From positions 2,383,501-2,447,500 of the forward strand of contig NZ_CP084752.1 in the NCBI RefSeq assembly GCF_020535545.1: DNA of 64,000 nucleotides, written 5' to 3'. Each line of letters starts with the position of its first letter. Within the stretch, counting starts at the first letter, position 1. Source of the stretch: Roseateles sp. XES5 (lineage in GTDB: Bacteria > Pseudomonadota > Alphaproteobacteria > Rhizobiales > Rhizobiaceae). Shown piece by piece: positions 8,256 through 18,128 of this stretch. The translations under genes were made by a program, and so were the position numbers. The notes beneath the pieces are model-generated. The model did no database searches and had not been told where the DNA came from. It saw nothing but the letters and a program-made list of their open reading frames with translations.

Positions 8256-9467
8256 ATGCGCATGTCGACTTCCCACGGCGCCGGCACGGCGAAGGTTCGC
8301 CCGGTCAATGACGATTTCGAGGCCCAGACTGCGGAAGCCAAGCCCGTGACGACGGCGGAAGCCGCACCGGCCGCTGCTGCCGTTTCCCAGCCGGAAAAGA
8401 AGAAGGGCGGCCGCAAGCTCATGCTGCCCGTCGTCGGTCTCGCGCTGCTCGCCGCCGCCAGCTGGTACGGCTACCAGTGGTGGACGCACGGCCGCTTCAT
8501 GATCTCGACGGACGATGCCTATATCGAGGGCGACATCGCCTCCATCTCCCCGAAGGTCTCGGGTTATGTCGAGGCGGTCAACGTCGTCGCCAACCAGGCG
8601 GTCAAGGCCGGTGATCCGCTCGTCACGCTCGACAACGGCGACTATCGTCTCGCCAAGGAACAGGCCGAAGCCCAGATCGCCACCCAGAAGCTGGCGCTCG
8701 ACCGCATCGACGCGCAGATCGAGGGCGCAAAGGCGAGCCTTGCCCAGGCCGAAGCCCAGAAGACCGCCTACCAGGCCGCCCTCGGCGGCGCGGAAGTGGC
8801 GGAAAAGCGCGCCAAGGAACTGGCGTCGAAGGAAGTCGGCACCACCGCCTCGCTCGACAGCGCCAGCGTGGCGCTCGACCAGGCCAAGGCCAATCTCGTC
8901 GGCGCGGATGCCAACATCGTCGCGGCGAAGGCGAGCATTGCCGTCCTCCAGGCGCAGCGCACCGAGTCCGAAAGCGGCATCCGCACGCTGGAGCTTGCCC
9001 GCGCCAAGGCCGAGCGCGATCTCGGCTTCACCGTGCTGAAGGCGCCCTATGACGGTGTCGTCGGCAATATCTCGGTGCAGGTCGGCGATCTCGTTTCGGC
9101 CGGTCAGCGTCTTGCCGCGCTCGTCCCGGTGACGGACCTCTATGTCGAGGCCAACTTCAAGGAAACGCAGATCGCCCATCTCGTGCCCGGCTCGAAGGTG
9201 CATCTGCATGTCGACGCCTACGAGGAAGACGATATCGTCGGTACGGTCTCGTCCATCGCACCGGCCTCCGGCTCGGTCTTCTCGCTGCTGCCGGCGGAAA
9301 ATGCCACGGGCAACTTCACCAAGGTCACGCAGCGCGTGCCCGTCCGCATCGCGCTTCCCAAGGACGCGCTGGACACGGGCAAGCTGCGTGCCGGCCTCAG
9401 CGTGGTCGTCGATGTCGATAGCCGCACGGCGCCCGAGGGCACGGCGGTGGCGGCGACGGCCGAGTAA
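8256..9467 (+). CDS. HlyD/EmrA-family periplasmic adaptor of a multidrug pump
   Basis: 403 aa membrane-fusion protein. A cytoplasmic tail rich in Ala/Glu/Lys precedes one transmembrane helix (LMLPVVGLALLAAASWYGYQW, about residues 50-70). Then come the split barrel-lipoyl halves (FMISTDDAYIEGDIASISPKVSGYV; DLGFTVLKAPYDGVVG) around a long alpha-hairpin (about 135-255), and a C-terminal beta-barrel. This is the EmrA pattern: it links an inner-membrane MFS pump to an outer-membrane TolC channel. First gene of an operon with the DHA2 transporter 26 bp downstream; controlled by the divergent TetR. ATG at 8262 is an alternative start. Confidence 0.93.
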   Translation: MRMSTSHGAGTAKVRPVNDDFEAQTAEAKPVTTAEAAPAAAAVSQPEKKKGGRKLMLPVVGLALLAAASWYGYQWWTHGRFMISTDDAYIEGDIASISPKVSGYVEAVNVVANQAVKAGDPLVTLDNGDYRLAKEQAEAQIATQKLALDRIDAQIEGAKASLAQAEAQKTAYQAALGGAEVAEKRAKELASKEVGTTASLDSASVALDQAKANLVGADANIVAAKASIAVLQAQRTESESGIRTLELARAKAERDLGFTVLKAPYDGVVGNISVQVGDLVSAGQRLAALVPVTDLYVEANFKETQIAHLVPGSKVHLHVDAYEEDDIVGTVSSIAPASGSVFSLLPAENATGNFTKVTQRVPVRIALPKDALDTGKLRAGLSVVVDVDSRTAPEGTAVAATAE

Positions 9468-9493
9468 TTTCCTCCAGCAAAGGAGCGCGGGCG

Positions 9494-11083
9494 ATGGCCG
9501 CGACCGCTCAAGCGACAGCCGGCGTTGCTGCGGCGCCCGCGCATGCCGACAAGGTTCCCGTCCGCCGCGTCGTCGCGTTCTTCGCGATGGTGTTCGGCAT
9601 GTTCATGTCGATCCTCGACATCCAGATCGTCTCGGCCTCGCTGTCGGAGATCCAGGCCGGCCTGGGCGCCGGCGCGGACGAGATCGCCTGGGTGCAGACG
9701 TCCTATCTGATCGCCGAAGTCATCATGATCCCGCTATCGGGGACGCTGGCGCGCATCGTTTCCACGCGCATCCTCTTCAGCTTTTCCGCCGCCGGCTTTA
9801 CCATCGCCAGCGCCCTTGCCGCGACCGCGACGAACATCGACCAGATGATCGTCTACCGCGCCATCCAGGGCTTCATCGGCGGCGGCATGATTCCGTCGGT
9901 CTTCGCGGCCGCCTTCACCATCTTCCCCCCGTCCAAGCGCTCCGTCGTCTCGCCGATGATCGGCCTCGTCGCCACGCTCGCGCCGACCATCGGCCCGACG
10001 GTCGGCGGCTATCTCAGCCACGCCTTCTCCTGGCACTGGCTGTTCCTCGTCAACATCATCCCCGGCATCATCGTCACGGTCCTGACCTTCAACCTGATCG
10101 ATTTCGACAAGCCGGAATTCAGTCTGATGAAGCGTTTCGACTGGTGGGGTCTCGCCTCCATGGCGGTCTTCCTCGGCTCGCTCGAATATGTGCTGGAAGA
10201 GGGCAACAACAAGGACTGGTTCAACGACGAGCATATCGTGCTCGGCACGCTCGCCATCGTCATCGGCGCCATCGTCTTCTTCTGGCGGGCCTTCAAGGTG
10301 CCATTCCCCGTGGTGGATCTGCGCGCCTTCGCCAACCGCAACTTCGCCTTCGGTTCCATCTTCTCCTTCGTCATGGGCATCGGCCTCTACGGCCTCACCT
10401 ATCTTTATCCGCTCTATCTGGCGCGCATTCGCGGCTACGATTCGCTGATGATCGGCGAAACGATGTTCGTGTCGGGCCTTGCCATGTTCTGCACTGCGCC
10501 GATCGCCGGCATGATGTCGTCACGGCTCGACCCGCGTGTCATGATGATGATGGGCTTTGGCGGGTTCGCGCTCGGCACCTGGTCCATGACGCAGCTGACG
10601 GCCGACTGGGATTTCTACGAGCTGCTCGTGCCGCAGATCCTGCGCGGCGTCTCGCTGATGATCTGCATGGTTCCGATCAACAACGTGGCGCTCGGCACCC
10701 TGCCGCCCGACCGCATCCGAAACGCCTCCGGCCTCTTCAACCTGACGCGCAATCTCGGCGGGGCCGTCGGTCTTGCGGTCATCAACACGATCCTCACCCA
10801 GCGCTCGCAGGAGCATTACCTGCGGCTCTCCGAGCACGTGCAGTGGGGTAATCCCGAAGCCGTCGAGCAACTGCGCAACATGGCCTCCAACTTCAATGCG
10901 CACGGGCTTGACGGCGCGACCATCGCCATCAAGAAGATGGCCGGCATGGTGCAGCAGCAGGCCTATATCCTGTCCTTCATCGACATCTTCCTGCTGCTCA
11001 CCGCGCTCTTCGCGACCCTCGTCGTCTGCGCCTTCGCGATCAGCAAGCCGCAGTCCGGCGTCGGTGGCGGCGGCGGGCACTGA
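9494..11083 (+). CDS. DHA2-family MFS drug efflux transporter (EmrB-like)
   Basis: 529 aa with about 14 transmembrane helices, the size and topology of EmrB/QacA proton antiporters. Recognisable features are the first helix AFFAMVFGMFMSILDIQIVSASL, the loop acidic/aromatic DEIAWVQTSYLIAEV and motif C-like GPTVGGYL. It ends in a Gly-rich tail (GVGGGGGH). It exports hydrophobic compounds together with the preceding adaptor. The ATG follows AAGGAGC at a suitable distance. Confidence 0.93.
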   Translation: MAATAQATAGVAAAPAHADKVPVRRVVAFFAMVFGMFMSILDIQIVSASLSEIQAGLGAGADEIAWVQTSYLIAEVIMIPLSGTLARIVSTRILFSFSAAGFTIASALAATATNIDQMIVYRAIQGFIGGGMIPSVFAAAFTIFPPSKRSVVSPMIGLVATLAPTIGPTVGGYLSHAFSWHWLFLVNIIPGIIVTVLTFNLIDFDKPEFSLMKRFDWWGLASMAVFLGSLEYVLEEGNNKDWFNDEHIVLGTLAIVIGAIVFFWRAFKVPFPVVDLRAFANRNFAFGSIFSFVMGIGLYGLTYLYPLYLARIRGYDSLMIGETMFVSGLAMFCTAPIAGMMSSRLDPRVMMMMGFGGFALGTWSMTQLTADWDFYELLVPQILRGVSLMICMVPINNVALGTLPPDRIRNASGLFNLTRNLGGAVGLAVINTILTQRSQEHYLRLSEHVQWGNPEAVEQLRNMASNFNAHGLDGATIAIKKMAGMVQQQAYILSFIDIFLLLTALFATLVVCAFAISKPQSGVGGGGGH

Positions 11084-11165
11084 GCCGGCCGGACGCGCAA
11101 AGCCCCTTGCCGCGGCATCGGTCCGTCCGCCAGAATGGCGGCGCGATCGATGCCCGGAGGCCCAC

Positions 11166-12284
11166 ATGACATTCGACTTCACCCGCCGTCATCTCCTGAC
11201 GGCCGCCGGCGGTCTTGGCCTATCCGTCGTCCTTCCGAAATCGACCACGCGCGCAGCGGCGCCGCGTTCCGCAACGGATGCGACCTTTCTCTTTTCCTGC
11301 GACGTGCATGCCTGCCTCGTCTCGGCCGACGGCCTCAGCCCCAATTGTGCGGACGAGGGCAAGACGGATGCGGCGCTGCTGCGGCATGTGGCGGCGCTTA
11401 ATGCGCTCGGCGGGCTGGAATGGCCGCAGATGGTCGCGGGCAAACCCTCGGGCCTTGCCAGCGCCGGTTTGCGGATCGGCGAGCCGCTCGGCCTCGTCCT
11501 CGGCGGCGACATGACGGATGACGGCGGCGGGCAGGTGAAGGTGCCGGGCGAGGGACGCCAGCTCCAGCAGTTCGCCAGCCGATACCAGCAGGGCACCGGC
11601 CCGGACCGGGTGCATTATCCCGTCTATAACGGCCTCGGCAATCACGATCTCGACCAGGACGGCATCGCCCCGCATGTCGACTGGTACCGCCGCGAACTGC
11701 GCGACTATGTCGAACTGAACCATCGGTCCACGGTCTTCTACAAGGCTCCCGTGCCGGTGACGAACTACGATATCGATTCGGACAACTACTCCTGGGATTG
11801 GGGCGGCCTGCATCTGATCCAGCTCCAGCGCTTCGGCGGCGACGATACAAGGGGCGCCATCAGCGGCCTGCCATGGCTGCAGCAGGATCTTGCCACCTAT
11901 GCCGCCGACGGCCGGCCCGTCGTGCTCTTCCAGCATTATGGCTGGGATGTCTTCTCTACCGAGCACTGGGATCCGGCCGCAAAGACCTTCGATCCCACGG
12001 GCGCCGGTCCGGCGCACTGGTGGACGCAGGAGGAACGCGCCGGGCTTGTCGCCGCGCTCAAGGGCTACAATGTCGTCGGCATCTTCCATGGCCATGAGCA
12101 CCCGACGCCGATGATCTACAGCCGCGACGGCCTCGATCTCTTCAAACCCGTCGCCGCCTTCATGGGCGGCTTCGCGCTGGTGCGGATCACCGACGCCTTC
12201 ATGGATGTCGCACTCGCTCGCGCCGGCGAAAACCCTGCCGACATCGCCTTCACGCACGCCTTCAGCAAGCGCCTTTCGGGCTGA
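11166..12284 (+). CDS. Predicted Tat-exported calcineurin-like metallophosphoesterase
   Basis: 372 aa. The N terminus (TRRHLLTAAGGLGLSVVL) is a twin-arginine-type signal, so the enzyme is probably periplasmic. Metal-ligand blocks of the calcineurin-like fold follow in order: FSCDVHAC, GGDMTDDGG, GLGNHDLD, LFQHYGWD and IFHGHEH. The fold hydrolyses phosphomono- or diesters with a dinuclear metal centre; the substrate cannot be inferred. It sits 82 bp after the efflux pump and 82 bp before a LacI gene, with no functional link to either. Start chosen at the ATG that begins the signal peptide. Confidence 0.85.
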   Translation: MTFDFTRRHLLTAAGGLGLSVVLPKSTTRAAAPRSATDATFLFSCDVHACLVSADGLSPNCADEGKTDAALLRHVAALNALGGLEWPQMVAGKPSGLASAGLRIGEPLGLVLGGDMTDDGGGQVKVPGEGRQLQQFASRYQQGTGPDRVHYPVYNGLGNHDLDQDGIAPHVDWYRRELRDYVELNHRSTVFYKAPVPVTNYDIDSDNYSWDWGGLHLIQLQRFGGDDTRGAISGLPWLQQDLATYAADGRPVVLFQHYGWDVFSTEHWDPAAKTFDPTGAGPAHWWTQEERAGLVAALKGYNVVGIFHGHEHPTPMIYSRDGLDLFKPVAAFMGGFALVRITDAFMDVALARAGENPADIAFTHAFSKRLSG

Positions 12285-12310
12285 AAAACGCTCGCGCAGC
12301 CTTTGCCGAA

Positions 12311-12338
12311 AATTTCTGATTTACGTACATCAGAAATT
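12311..12338. promoter_or_regulatory. 28-bp palindromic operator upstream of lacI-xylBA
   Basis: AATTTCTGAT at the left and ATCAGAAATT at the right flank a TACGTA core; only one position pair out of 14 fails to match. It ends 28 bp before the LacI start codon. The LacI-type symmetry around a central CG and its placement suggest autoregulation of the xylose operon. Confidence 0.75.
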
Positions 12339-12366
12339 CCTCTAAGGGTCTCGCCACGGAGGAACG

Positions 12367-13413
12367 ATGAGACCCACGGTTCACGATATTGCCGACAAGG
12401 CGGGTGTCAGCCTCGCGACGGTCGACCGCGTCCTGAACGACCGGCCGGGCGTGCGCGGGGTCACGCGGGCCAAGGTCGAGGCGGCGATCGCGACGCTCGG
12501 CTATGTGCGCGACGTGGCGGCGGCCAATCTCGCCAAGAGCCGCGTCTATCCGCTCGTCTTCATCCTGCCGGAAGGCGACAATCCTTTCATGCGCGGCCTT
12601 GAGGCGGAAGTCCGCCGCGCCGGCCTGCACTCGGCCGCCGAGCGCACGCGCCTTTCGGTCACGACAGTGCCGGCCTTCGATGCCGCCGCGCTGGCGCGCG
12701 CCATCGACGCGGCCATCGCCGAGGATGTTTCGGGCATCGCGGCCGTCGCGGTCGATGCGCCCGAGGTCTTTGCCGCCATCGAGCGGGCGAAGGCCGCCGG
12801 CATCCCGGTCGTCACGCTCGTCTCCGATCTTGCCGGCTCGGGCCGCGACCATTTCGTCGGCGTCGACAACATCGCCGCCGGCCGCACCGCCGGCAGCCTG
12901 ATGGGTCGTTTCCTCGGCAACAGGTCCGGCCCCGTTGCCGTTCTCGCCGGTTCCATGCGGGTGCGCGACCACGGCGAGCGTCTCGAAGGCTTTCTCGCCG
13001 CCATGTCGGCCATGCCCGCCGCCCGCCCCATCCTGCCGGTGCTGGAGGGTCAGGACGACCCGGCGCTCGCCCATGCGCTGATTTCGGAATGCCTCGCGGC
13101 GGTGCCGGATCTTGCCGGCGTCTACAGCCTTGGCGCCGGTAACCGCGGCCTCATCGAGGCGCTGGCGGCGCGTCCGGACGGCGCCCTCTGCGTCATCGCC
13201 CACGAACTGACCGCCGAGACCCGCGCGGCGCTGGAGAGCGGCCGCATCGACGCCGTGCTCAACCAGGACGCCGGCCACGAGGTGCGCAGCGCCATCCGCG
13301 TTCTGCGCGCCAAGGCGGATGGCCTGCCGGTGATTGCCGCGCAGGAGCGCATCCGTCTCGAAATCTTCATCAAGGACAACCTCCCGGCCGCGCCGGACGA
13401 GGACGGCAACTAG
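12367..13413 (+). CDS. LacI-family regulator of the xylose operon
   Basis: 348 aa. The N-terminal LacI helix-turn-helix and hinge (VHDIADKAGVSLATVDRVLNDRPGV; AAANLAKSR) precede a periplasmic-binding-protein-like sensor domain, including DNIAAGRTAGSLMGRFL and the closing IRLEIFIKDNLP. It is 9 bp upstream of xylB and 490 codons from xylA, hence almost certainly the xylose-responsive regulator of the operon; the ligand is inferred from context. The hinge uses VDRV in place of the more common VSRV. A 28-bp palindrome lies just upstream. Confidence 0.9.
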   Translation: MRPTVHDIADKAGVSLATVDRVLNDRPGVRGVTRAKVEAAIATLGYVRDVAAANLAKSRVYPLVFILPEGDNPFMRGLEAEVRRAGLHSAAERTRLSVTTVPAFDAAALARAIDAAIAEDVSGIAAVAVDAPEVFAAIERAKAAGIPVVTLVSDLAGSGRDHFVGVDNIAAGRTAGSLMGRFLGNRSGPVAVLAGSMRVRDHGERLEGFLAAMSAMPAARPILPVLEGQDDPALAHALISECLAAVPDLAGVYSLGAGNRGLIEALAARPDGALCVIAHELTAETRAALESGRIDAVLNQDAGHEVRSAIRVLRAKADGLPVIAAQERIRLEIFIKDNLPAAPDEDGN

Positions 13414-13422
13414 GAGAGCGCC

Positions 13423-14877
13423 ATGTATCTCGGGATCGACCTCGGCACTTCGGGCGTCAAGGCCATGCTGATCGACGCGGACGGCAAGGTCGTCGGCTCG
13501 GCTTCAGGCCGGGAGGTGGAGACCCATCGCCCGCATGCCGGCTGGTCGGAGCAGGATCCGGCCGACTGGATTCGTGCAACGCAGGAGGCCGTCGCGGGTC
13601 TGCGCGCCGCCCACCCCGCGGCCCTGGCCGCCGTGCGCGGCATCGGCCTTTCCGGCCATATGCACGGCGCGACGCTGATCGATGCCGACGACGGGGTCCT
13701 GCGCCCCTGCATCATGTGGAACGACACGCGCAGCCACAGGGAAGCTGCCGCGCTCGACGCCGATCCGCGTTTCCGCAGCATAACCGGCAACATCGTCTTC
13801 CCCGGATTTACCGCGCCGAAGCTCGCCTGGGTCAAGAACAACGAGCCTGCCATCTTCGCCAAGGTCCGCCGCGTCCTGTTGCCGAAGGATTACCTGCGCC
13901 TCTGGCTTGCCGGCGAGCATCTTTCGGACATGTCCGATTCCGCCGGCACGTCCTGGCTCGACACGGGCGCGCGCAAGTGGTCCGCCGAATTGCTCGCCGC
14001 GACCGATCTCGACGAGCGGCAGATGCCGGGGCTGGTGGAAGGCACGGCGTCTGCCGGCATCCTGCGCCCGGCGCTCGCCGCGGAATGGGGCCTTGGCGAC
14101 GGCGTCGTCATCGCCGGCGGGGCCGGCGACAATGCGGCTTCCGCCTGCGGCATGGGCACGGTGCGCGAGGGCGCGGCCTTCGTTTCGCTCGGCACGTCCG
14201 GCGTGCTCTTTGCCGCCAATGCCCGCTACCTGCCCAATCCAGAAAGCGCCGTGCATGCCTTCTGCCATGCCCTGCCGGATACCTGGCACCAGATGGGCGT
14301 CATTCTTTCGGCCACCGATGCGCTGAACTGGCATGCCCGCGTCACAGGCGTTACGGCCGCCGATCTCGCCGCCGAGCTTGGCGACGCCCTCAAGGCGCCG
14401 TCGGGCGTTACCTTCCTGCCCTATCTCTCCGGCGAGCGCACGCCGCACAACGATGCGGCGATCCGCGGCGCGTTCCTTGGCCTCGGCCATGAGAGTGGCC
14501 GCGTGGCGCTGACCCAGGCGGTGCTGGAAGGCGTTTCCTTCGCCATCCGGGACAATCTCGAAGCCCTGAAATCCGCCGGCACGGCTCTGTCCCGCGTCAC
14601 TGCGATCGGTGGCGGCTCGCGCTCGCGCTACTGGCTGCAATCCATCGCGACAGTGCTCGGCCTGCCGGTCGACCGGCCCGCGGACGGCGATTTCGGCGCG
14701 GCCTTCGGTGCGGCCCGCCTCGGCCTCATCGCCGCCACGGGCGCGGACCCGCGCGCGGTGCTGACCGCGCCGGCAACGGCCGAGACCATCGAACCGGAAA
14801 CGGCGCTCGCCGCCGCCTACGAGGATGCCTACCAGCGCTACCGCCGCCTTTACCCGGCGATCCGCGCTGCGATCTGA
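13423..14877 (+). CDS. xylB: Xylulokinase
   Basis: 484 aa FGGY-family kinase, full length; phosphorylates D-xylulose to xylulose 5-phosphate. The N-terminal phosphate loop [18 protein letters not shown], the substrate-site segment [13 protein letters not shown] (XylB Met-His-Gly signature), and the C-terminal ATP-domain motif [13 protein letters not shown] are all present, as is [19 protein letters not shown] lies before the ATG. Middle gene of lacI-xylB-xylA; 25 bp separate it from xylA. Phosphorylated product enters the pentose phosphate pathway. Confidence 0.95.
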   Translation: MYLGIDLGTSGVKAMLIDADGKVVGSASGREVETHRPHAGWSEQDPADWIRATQEAVAGLRAAHPAALAAVRGIGLSGHMHGATLIDADDGVLRPCIMWNDTRSHREAAALDADPRFRSITGNIVFPGFTAPKLAWVKNNEPAIFAKVRRVLLPKDYLRLWLAGEHLSDMSDSAGTSWLDTGARKWSAELLAATDLDERQMPGLVEGTASAGILRPALAAEWGLGDGVVIAGGAGDNAASACGMGTVREGAAFVSLGTSGVLFAANARYLPNPESAVHAFCHALPDTWHQMGVILSATDALNWHARVTGVTAADLAAELGDALKAPSGVTFLPYLSGERTPHNDAAIRGAFLGLGHESGRVALTQAVLEGVSFAIRDNLEALKSAGTALSRVTAIGGGSRSRYWLQSIATVLGLPVDRPADGDFGAAFGAARLGLIAATGADPRAVLTAPATAETIEPETALAAAYEDAYQRYRRLYPAIRAAI

Positions 14878-14902
14878 TCACGAACACCCAGAGGAGACAT
14901 GC

Positions 14903-16213
14903 ATGGCCACCGGCTTTTTCGGCGATATCGCGAAGATCAAGTATGAAGGTCCCGAGAGCACCAATCCGCTCGCCTTCCGTCATTACAATCCCGACGAGAT
15001 CGTCCTCGGCAAGCGCATGGAAGACCATCTGCGCTTCGCCGTCGCCTACTGGCATACCTTCGTCTGGCCGGGCGGCGACCCCTTCGGCGGACAGACCTTC
15101 CAGCGGCCTTGGTTCGACGACACGATGCAGGCGGCCAAGCTGAAGGCGGATGTCGCCTTCGAATTCTTCCAGCTGCTCGGCGTGCCCTTCTACTGCTTCC
15201 ACGACGCCGACGTGCGCCCGGAAGGCCGGAATTTCGCCGAGAACACCAAGAACCTCGAAGAGATCGTCGACTACTTCGCCAAGAAGCAGGCCGAGACCGG
15301 CGTGAAGCTGCTGTGGGGCACGGCGAACCTCTTCTCCAACCGCCGCTATATGGGCGGCGCCGCGACCAATCCGGATCCCGATGTCTTCGCCTTCGGCGCC
15401 GCGACGGTGAAGACCTGCCTCGACGCGACGCACCGCCTCGGCGGCGACAACTACGTGCTGTGGGGTGGCCGCGAAGGCTACGAGACCCTGCTCAACACCA
15501 ATCTGGGTCAGGAGCTCGACCAGCTCGGTCGCTTCGTCAGCATGGTGGTGGACTACAAGCACAAGATCGGCTTCAAGGGCGCGATCCTCATCGAGCCGAA
15601 GCCGCAGGAGCCCACCAAGCATCAGTACGACTACGATGTCGCCACGGTCTACGGCTTCCTCAGGAAGTACGGTCTCGAGAACGAGGTGAAGGTCAATATC
15701 GAGCAGGGCCACGCGATCCTTGCCGGCCATTCCTTCGAGCATGAACTGGCGCTTGCCAATGCGCTCGGCATTTTCGGTTCCATCGATATGAACCGCAACG
15801 ACTACCAGTCCGGCTGGGACACCGACCAGTTCCCCAACAACGTGCCGGAAATGGCGCTGGCCTTCTATCAGGTGCTGGCGGGCGGCGGCTTCACCACGGG
15901 CGGCACCAATTTCGACGCCAAGCTGCGCCGTCAGTCCATCGACCCGGCGGATCTGCTGATCGGCCATGTCGGCGGCATGGATTGCTGCGCGCGCGGCGTG
16001 AAGGCGGCGGCCAGGATGATCGAGGACAAGGCGCTCTCCGGTCCGCTCGCCGAGCGTTATGCCGGCTGGCAGACGCCGGACGCGCAGAAGATTCTCTCCG
16101 GCGGTTCTTCGCTGGAAGCGCTGGAAGCCTATGTGCGCGGCGGCGACGTCAATCCGCAGCCGCGGTCCGGCCGACAGGAGTTTCTGGAAAACGTGGTGAA
16201 CCGCTACGTCTGA
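14903..16213 (+). CDS. xylA: Xylose isomerase
   Basis: 436 aa, class II (large) xylose isomerase, interconverting D-xylose and D-xylulose with two divalent metals. Catalytic His100 and Asp103 lie in [12 protein letters not shown], the metal-binding Glu in [15 protein letters not shown], and the Gly/His segment in [18 protein letters not shown]. The ATG at 14903 is preceded by GAGGAGA at five bases, which rules out the longer in-frame extension. Last gene of the operon; a strong terminator follows. Confidence 0.97.
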   Translation: MATGFFGDIAKIKYEGPESTNPLAFRHYNPDEIVLGKRMEDHLRFAVAYWHTFVWPGGDPFGGQTFQRPWFDDTMQAAKLKADVAFEFFQLLGVPFYCFHDADVRPEGRNFAENTKNLEEIVDYFAKKQAETGVKLLWGTANLFSNRRYMGGAATNPDPDVFAFGAATVKTCLDATHRLGGDNYVLWGGREGYETLLNTNLGQELDQLGRFVSMVVDYKHKIGFKGAILIEPKPQEPTKHQYDYDVATVYGFLRKYGLENEVKVNIEQGHAILAGHSFEHELALANALGIFGSIDMNRNDYQSGWDTDQFPNNVPEMALAFYQVLAGGGFTTGGTNFDAKLRRQSIDPADLLIGHVGGMDCCARGVKAAARMIEDKALSGPLAERYAGWQTPDAQKILSGGSSLEALEAYVRGGDVNPQPRSGRQEFLENVVNRYV

Positions 16214-16236
16214 GGGCCGACTGCCTTGAAGAAACG

Positions 16237-16262
16237 AAGGGCGCCCGCGGGCGCCCTTTTTT
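16237..16262 (+). terminator. Rho-independent terminator of lacI-xylBA
   Basis: Perfect 10-bp stem AAGGGCGCCC / GGGCGCCCTT with a two-base nominal loop followed by six T residues, 23 bp after the xylA stop. Confidence 0.9.
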
Positions 16263-16542
16263 GTGCGATGCGCGGTTTACGTAACGTAATGTATACTTTG
16301 GTATTGCGTCGGGTTGTATTGGTCGTTTGCTGTATTGATTGGTTTCTATCATAACAATAAGCATTGCTTACCATATAAATCTGCACGGAAGTTGTCCTTC
16401 GTCAATTTCCACGAAAGTATCGCCTGCCGTTTTACAGGCTTTGTTTACTATCCCCTGCAAAAAATCACGATAGACCGAAGGCTGGGGTCCCGATTCGGGA
16501 CTTGGCGTCAGTCGCCGTTCCAACCCCATCAGGATGTGACCG
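16263..16542. other. AT-rich leader region of the chemoreceptor gene
   Basis: 280 bp, clearly more AT-rich than its surroundings over the first half. It contains the near-palindrome TTACGTAACGTAA at the start, a run of loosely repeated GTATTG words, and TAAGCA-T-TGCTTA at 16358-16370. No open reading frame is convincing; it probably carries the promoter of the globin-coupled chemoreceptor. Confidence 0.4.
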
Positions 16543-18051
16543 ATGTCCGCGCAGGATGCCAAGACGCAGCAACTGAACGAACGCCTCCAGTTCGTCGATC
16601 TCGACAACGGCCAGCGCGATGCCCTGAAGCGGGCGCTGCCGACCATTTCCGCCTCGCTCGACGGCGCTCTCGACATTTTCTACGCCAAGGCGCGCAAGAC
16701 GCCGGAGACCGCTCGCTTCTTCGCCAGTGAAACGCATATCCAGAGCGCCAAGGGCCGGCAGGTCAAGCACTGGGAGTTGATCGGCTCGGCGACGTTCGAC
16801 ACGCAATATGTCGATGCCGTCACCACTATCGGCCGCACGCATGCCCGCCTCGGCCTCGAGCCACGCTGGTATATCGGTGGCTATGCGCTGATCCTCGAGG
16901 CCATCGTCGACAGCGTCATCAAGAAGCATCTCGAAGGCTTCCTCTACCGCAAGAAGGCGGACGCCCTGGGCGAGGAGATCACCGCCATCGTCAAGGCCGC
17001 GCTGGTCGACATGGACTATGCCATCTCCGTCTATCTCGACGCCTTGCAGGAGGAACGGCAAAAGGCGGAGACCGAGCGGCAGGCGCTGAATGCCGAGCAG
17101 GAGGAGGCGCTGGGCGCGCTCGATACCTCGCTGAACCGCCTTGCGGGCGGGGACCTCACGGCCGCCATCACCAAGCCGCTCGCCCCGCAGTTCGAGCGGC
17201 TGCGTTCCAATTTCAACGCCGCCATCGAACGGCTCGACGATACGCTGGGCGCCATCGTCACGGCGGCCGACGATGCCGCCGGCAATTCCGGCGAACTGGT
17301 GCATGCCACCGACGACATGGCCAAGCGCACCGAGCAGCAGGCGGCCTCGCTGGAAGAGACCGCGGCGGCCGTCGAGGAGATCACCACCATTTCCCGCGAG
17401 GCGGCAAGCCGGGCGGAAGAAGCGCGCCGCGTCGTCGGCAGCGCGACGGAGGAGGCGAAGCGTTCCGGCGATGTCGTCGAACAGGCGGTTTCGGCCATGA
17501 GCGAGATCCAGCAGTCCTCCAGCAAGATCTCGGACATCATCGGCGTCATCGACGGCATCGCCTTCCAGACCAATATCCTGGCGCTGAATGCCGCGGTGGA
17601 AGCCGCCCGCGCCGGCGAGCAGGGCCGCGGCTTCGCGGTCGTGGCCGGCGAGGTGCGCACCCTGGCCCAGCGCAGCGCCGAGGCCGCCAAGGAGATCAAG
17701 AGCCTGATCGACGACTCGGTGGAGCGCGTGCAGAGCGGCGTGTCGCTGGTCAACAGGACGGGCGAGGCGCTGCACCATATCGGCGAGCAGGTCGTGCATA
17801 TCAATGCTCATATCGACGCTATCGCTAGCTCCGCCCGCGAACAGTCGGCCGGCATTTCCGAAATCAACACCGCCGTCGGCAGCATGGACCAGATGACCCA
17901 GCAGAATGCCGCGATGGTGGAGGAAACCAACGCCGCCACCCACAATCTCATGCAGATCAGCACGACGCTGAAGGGGCTGGTCGATCGCTTCACGGTCTCG
18001 GCGGTGCGCAGCGAACAACCGGCGAAGCCGGCGCACCGGCGATATGGTTGA
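16543..18051 (+). CDS. Globin-coupled methyl-accepting chemotaxis protein (HemAT-like)
   Basis: 502 aa, with no transmembrane helix, so a soluble cytoplasmic receptor. Residues 1 to about 165 form a sensor globin with the family signature IGRTHARLGLEPRWYIGGY, in which His100 is the predicted proximal haem ligand. A HAMP-like segment (LNRLAGGDLTAAI) and a chemoreceptor signalling domain follow, with the CheA/CheW hairpin tip IIGVIDGIAFQTNILALNA. Predicted role: oxygen (or NO/CO) sensing for aerotaxis through CheA. No chemotaxis genes are adjacent. The C terminus lacks an obvious CheR/CheB-tethering pentapeptide. Confidence 0.93.
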   Translation: MSAQDAKTQQLNERLQFVDLDNGQRDALKRALPTISASLDGALDIFYAKARKTPETARFFASETHIQSAKGRQVKHWELIGSATFDTQYVDAVTTIGRTHARLGLEPRWYIGGYALILEAIVDSVIKKHLEGFLYRKKADALGEEITAIVKAALVDMDYAISVYLDALQEERQKAETERQALNAEQEEALGALDTSLNRLAGGDLTAAITKPLAPQFERLRSNFNAAIERLDDTLGAIVTAADDAAGNSGELVHATDDMAKRTEQQAASLEETAAAVEEITTISREAASRAEEARRVVGSATEEAKRSGDVVEQAVSAMSEIQQSSSKISDIIGVIDGIAFQTNILALNAAVEAARAGEQGRGFAVVAGEVRTLAQRSAEAAKEIKSLIDDSVERVQSGVSLVNRTGEALHHIGEQVVHINAHIDAIASSAREQSAGISEINTAVGSMDQMTQQNAAMVEETNAATHNLMQISTTLKGLVDRFTVSAVRSEQPAKPAHRRYG

Positions 18052-18101
18052 GGGCAATCTCCCCGTTGAGCGTTGTCTCCAGGGACTTGCCTCTCACCTG
18101 G

Positions 18102-18128
18102 CCCTCTCCCCGGTAAGCGGGGCGAGGG
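18102..18128. repeat. Rhizobial-type intergenic palindrome
   Basis: CCCTCTCCCCG-GTAAG-CGGGGCGAGGG, imperfect at one pair. CCCTCTCCCCG...CGGGGCGAGGG hairpins are common dispersed intergenic elements in rhizobial genomes (established knowledge). It lies between two convergent genes and could also end the upstream transcript. The rest of 18052-18275 shows no gene. Confidence 0.6.
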
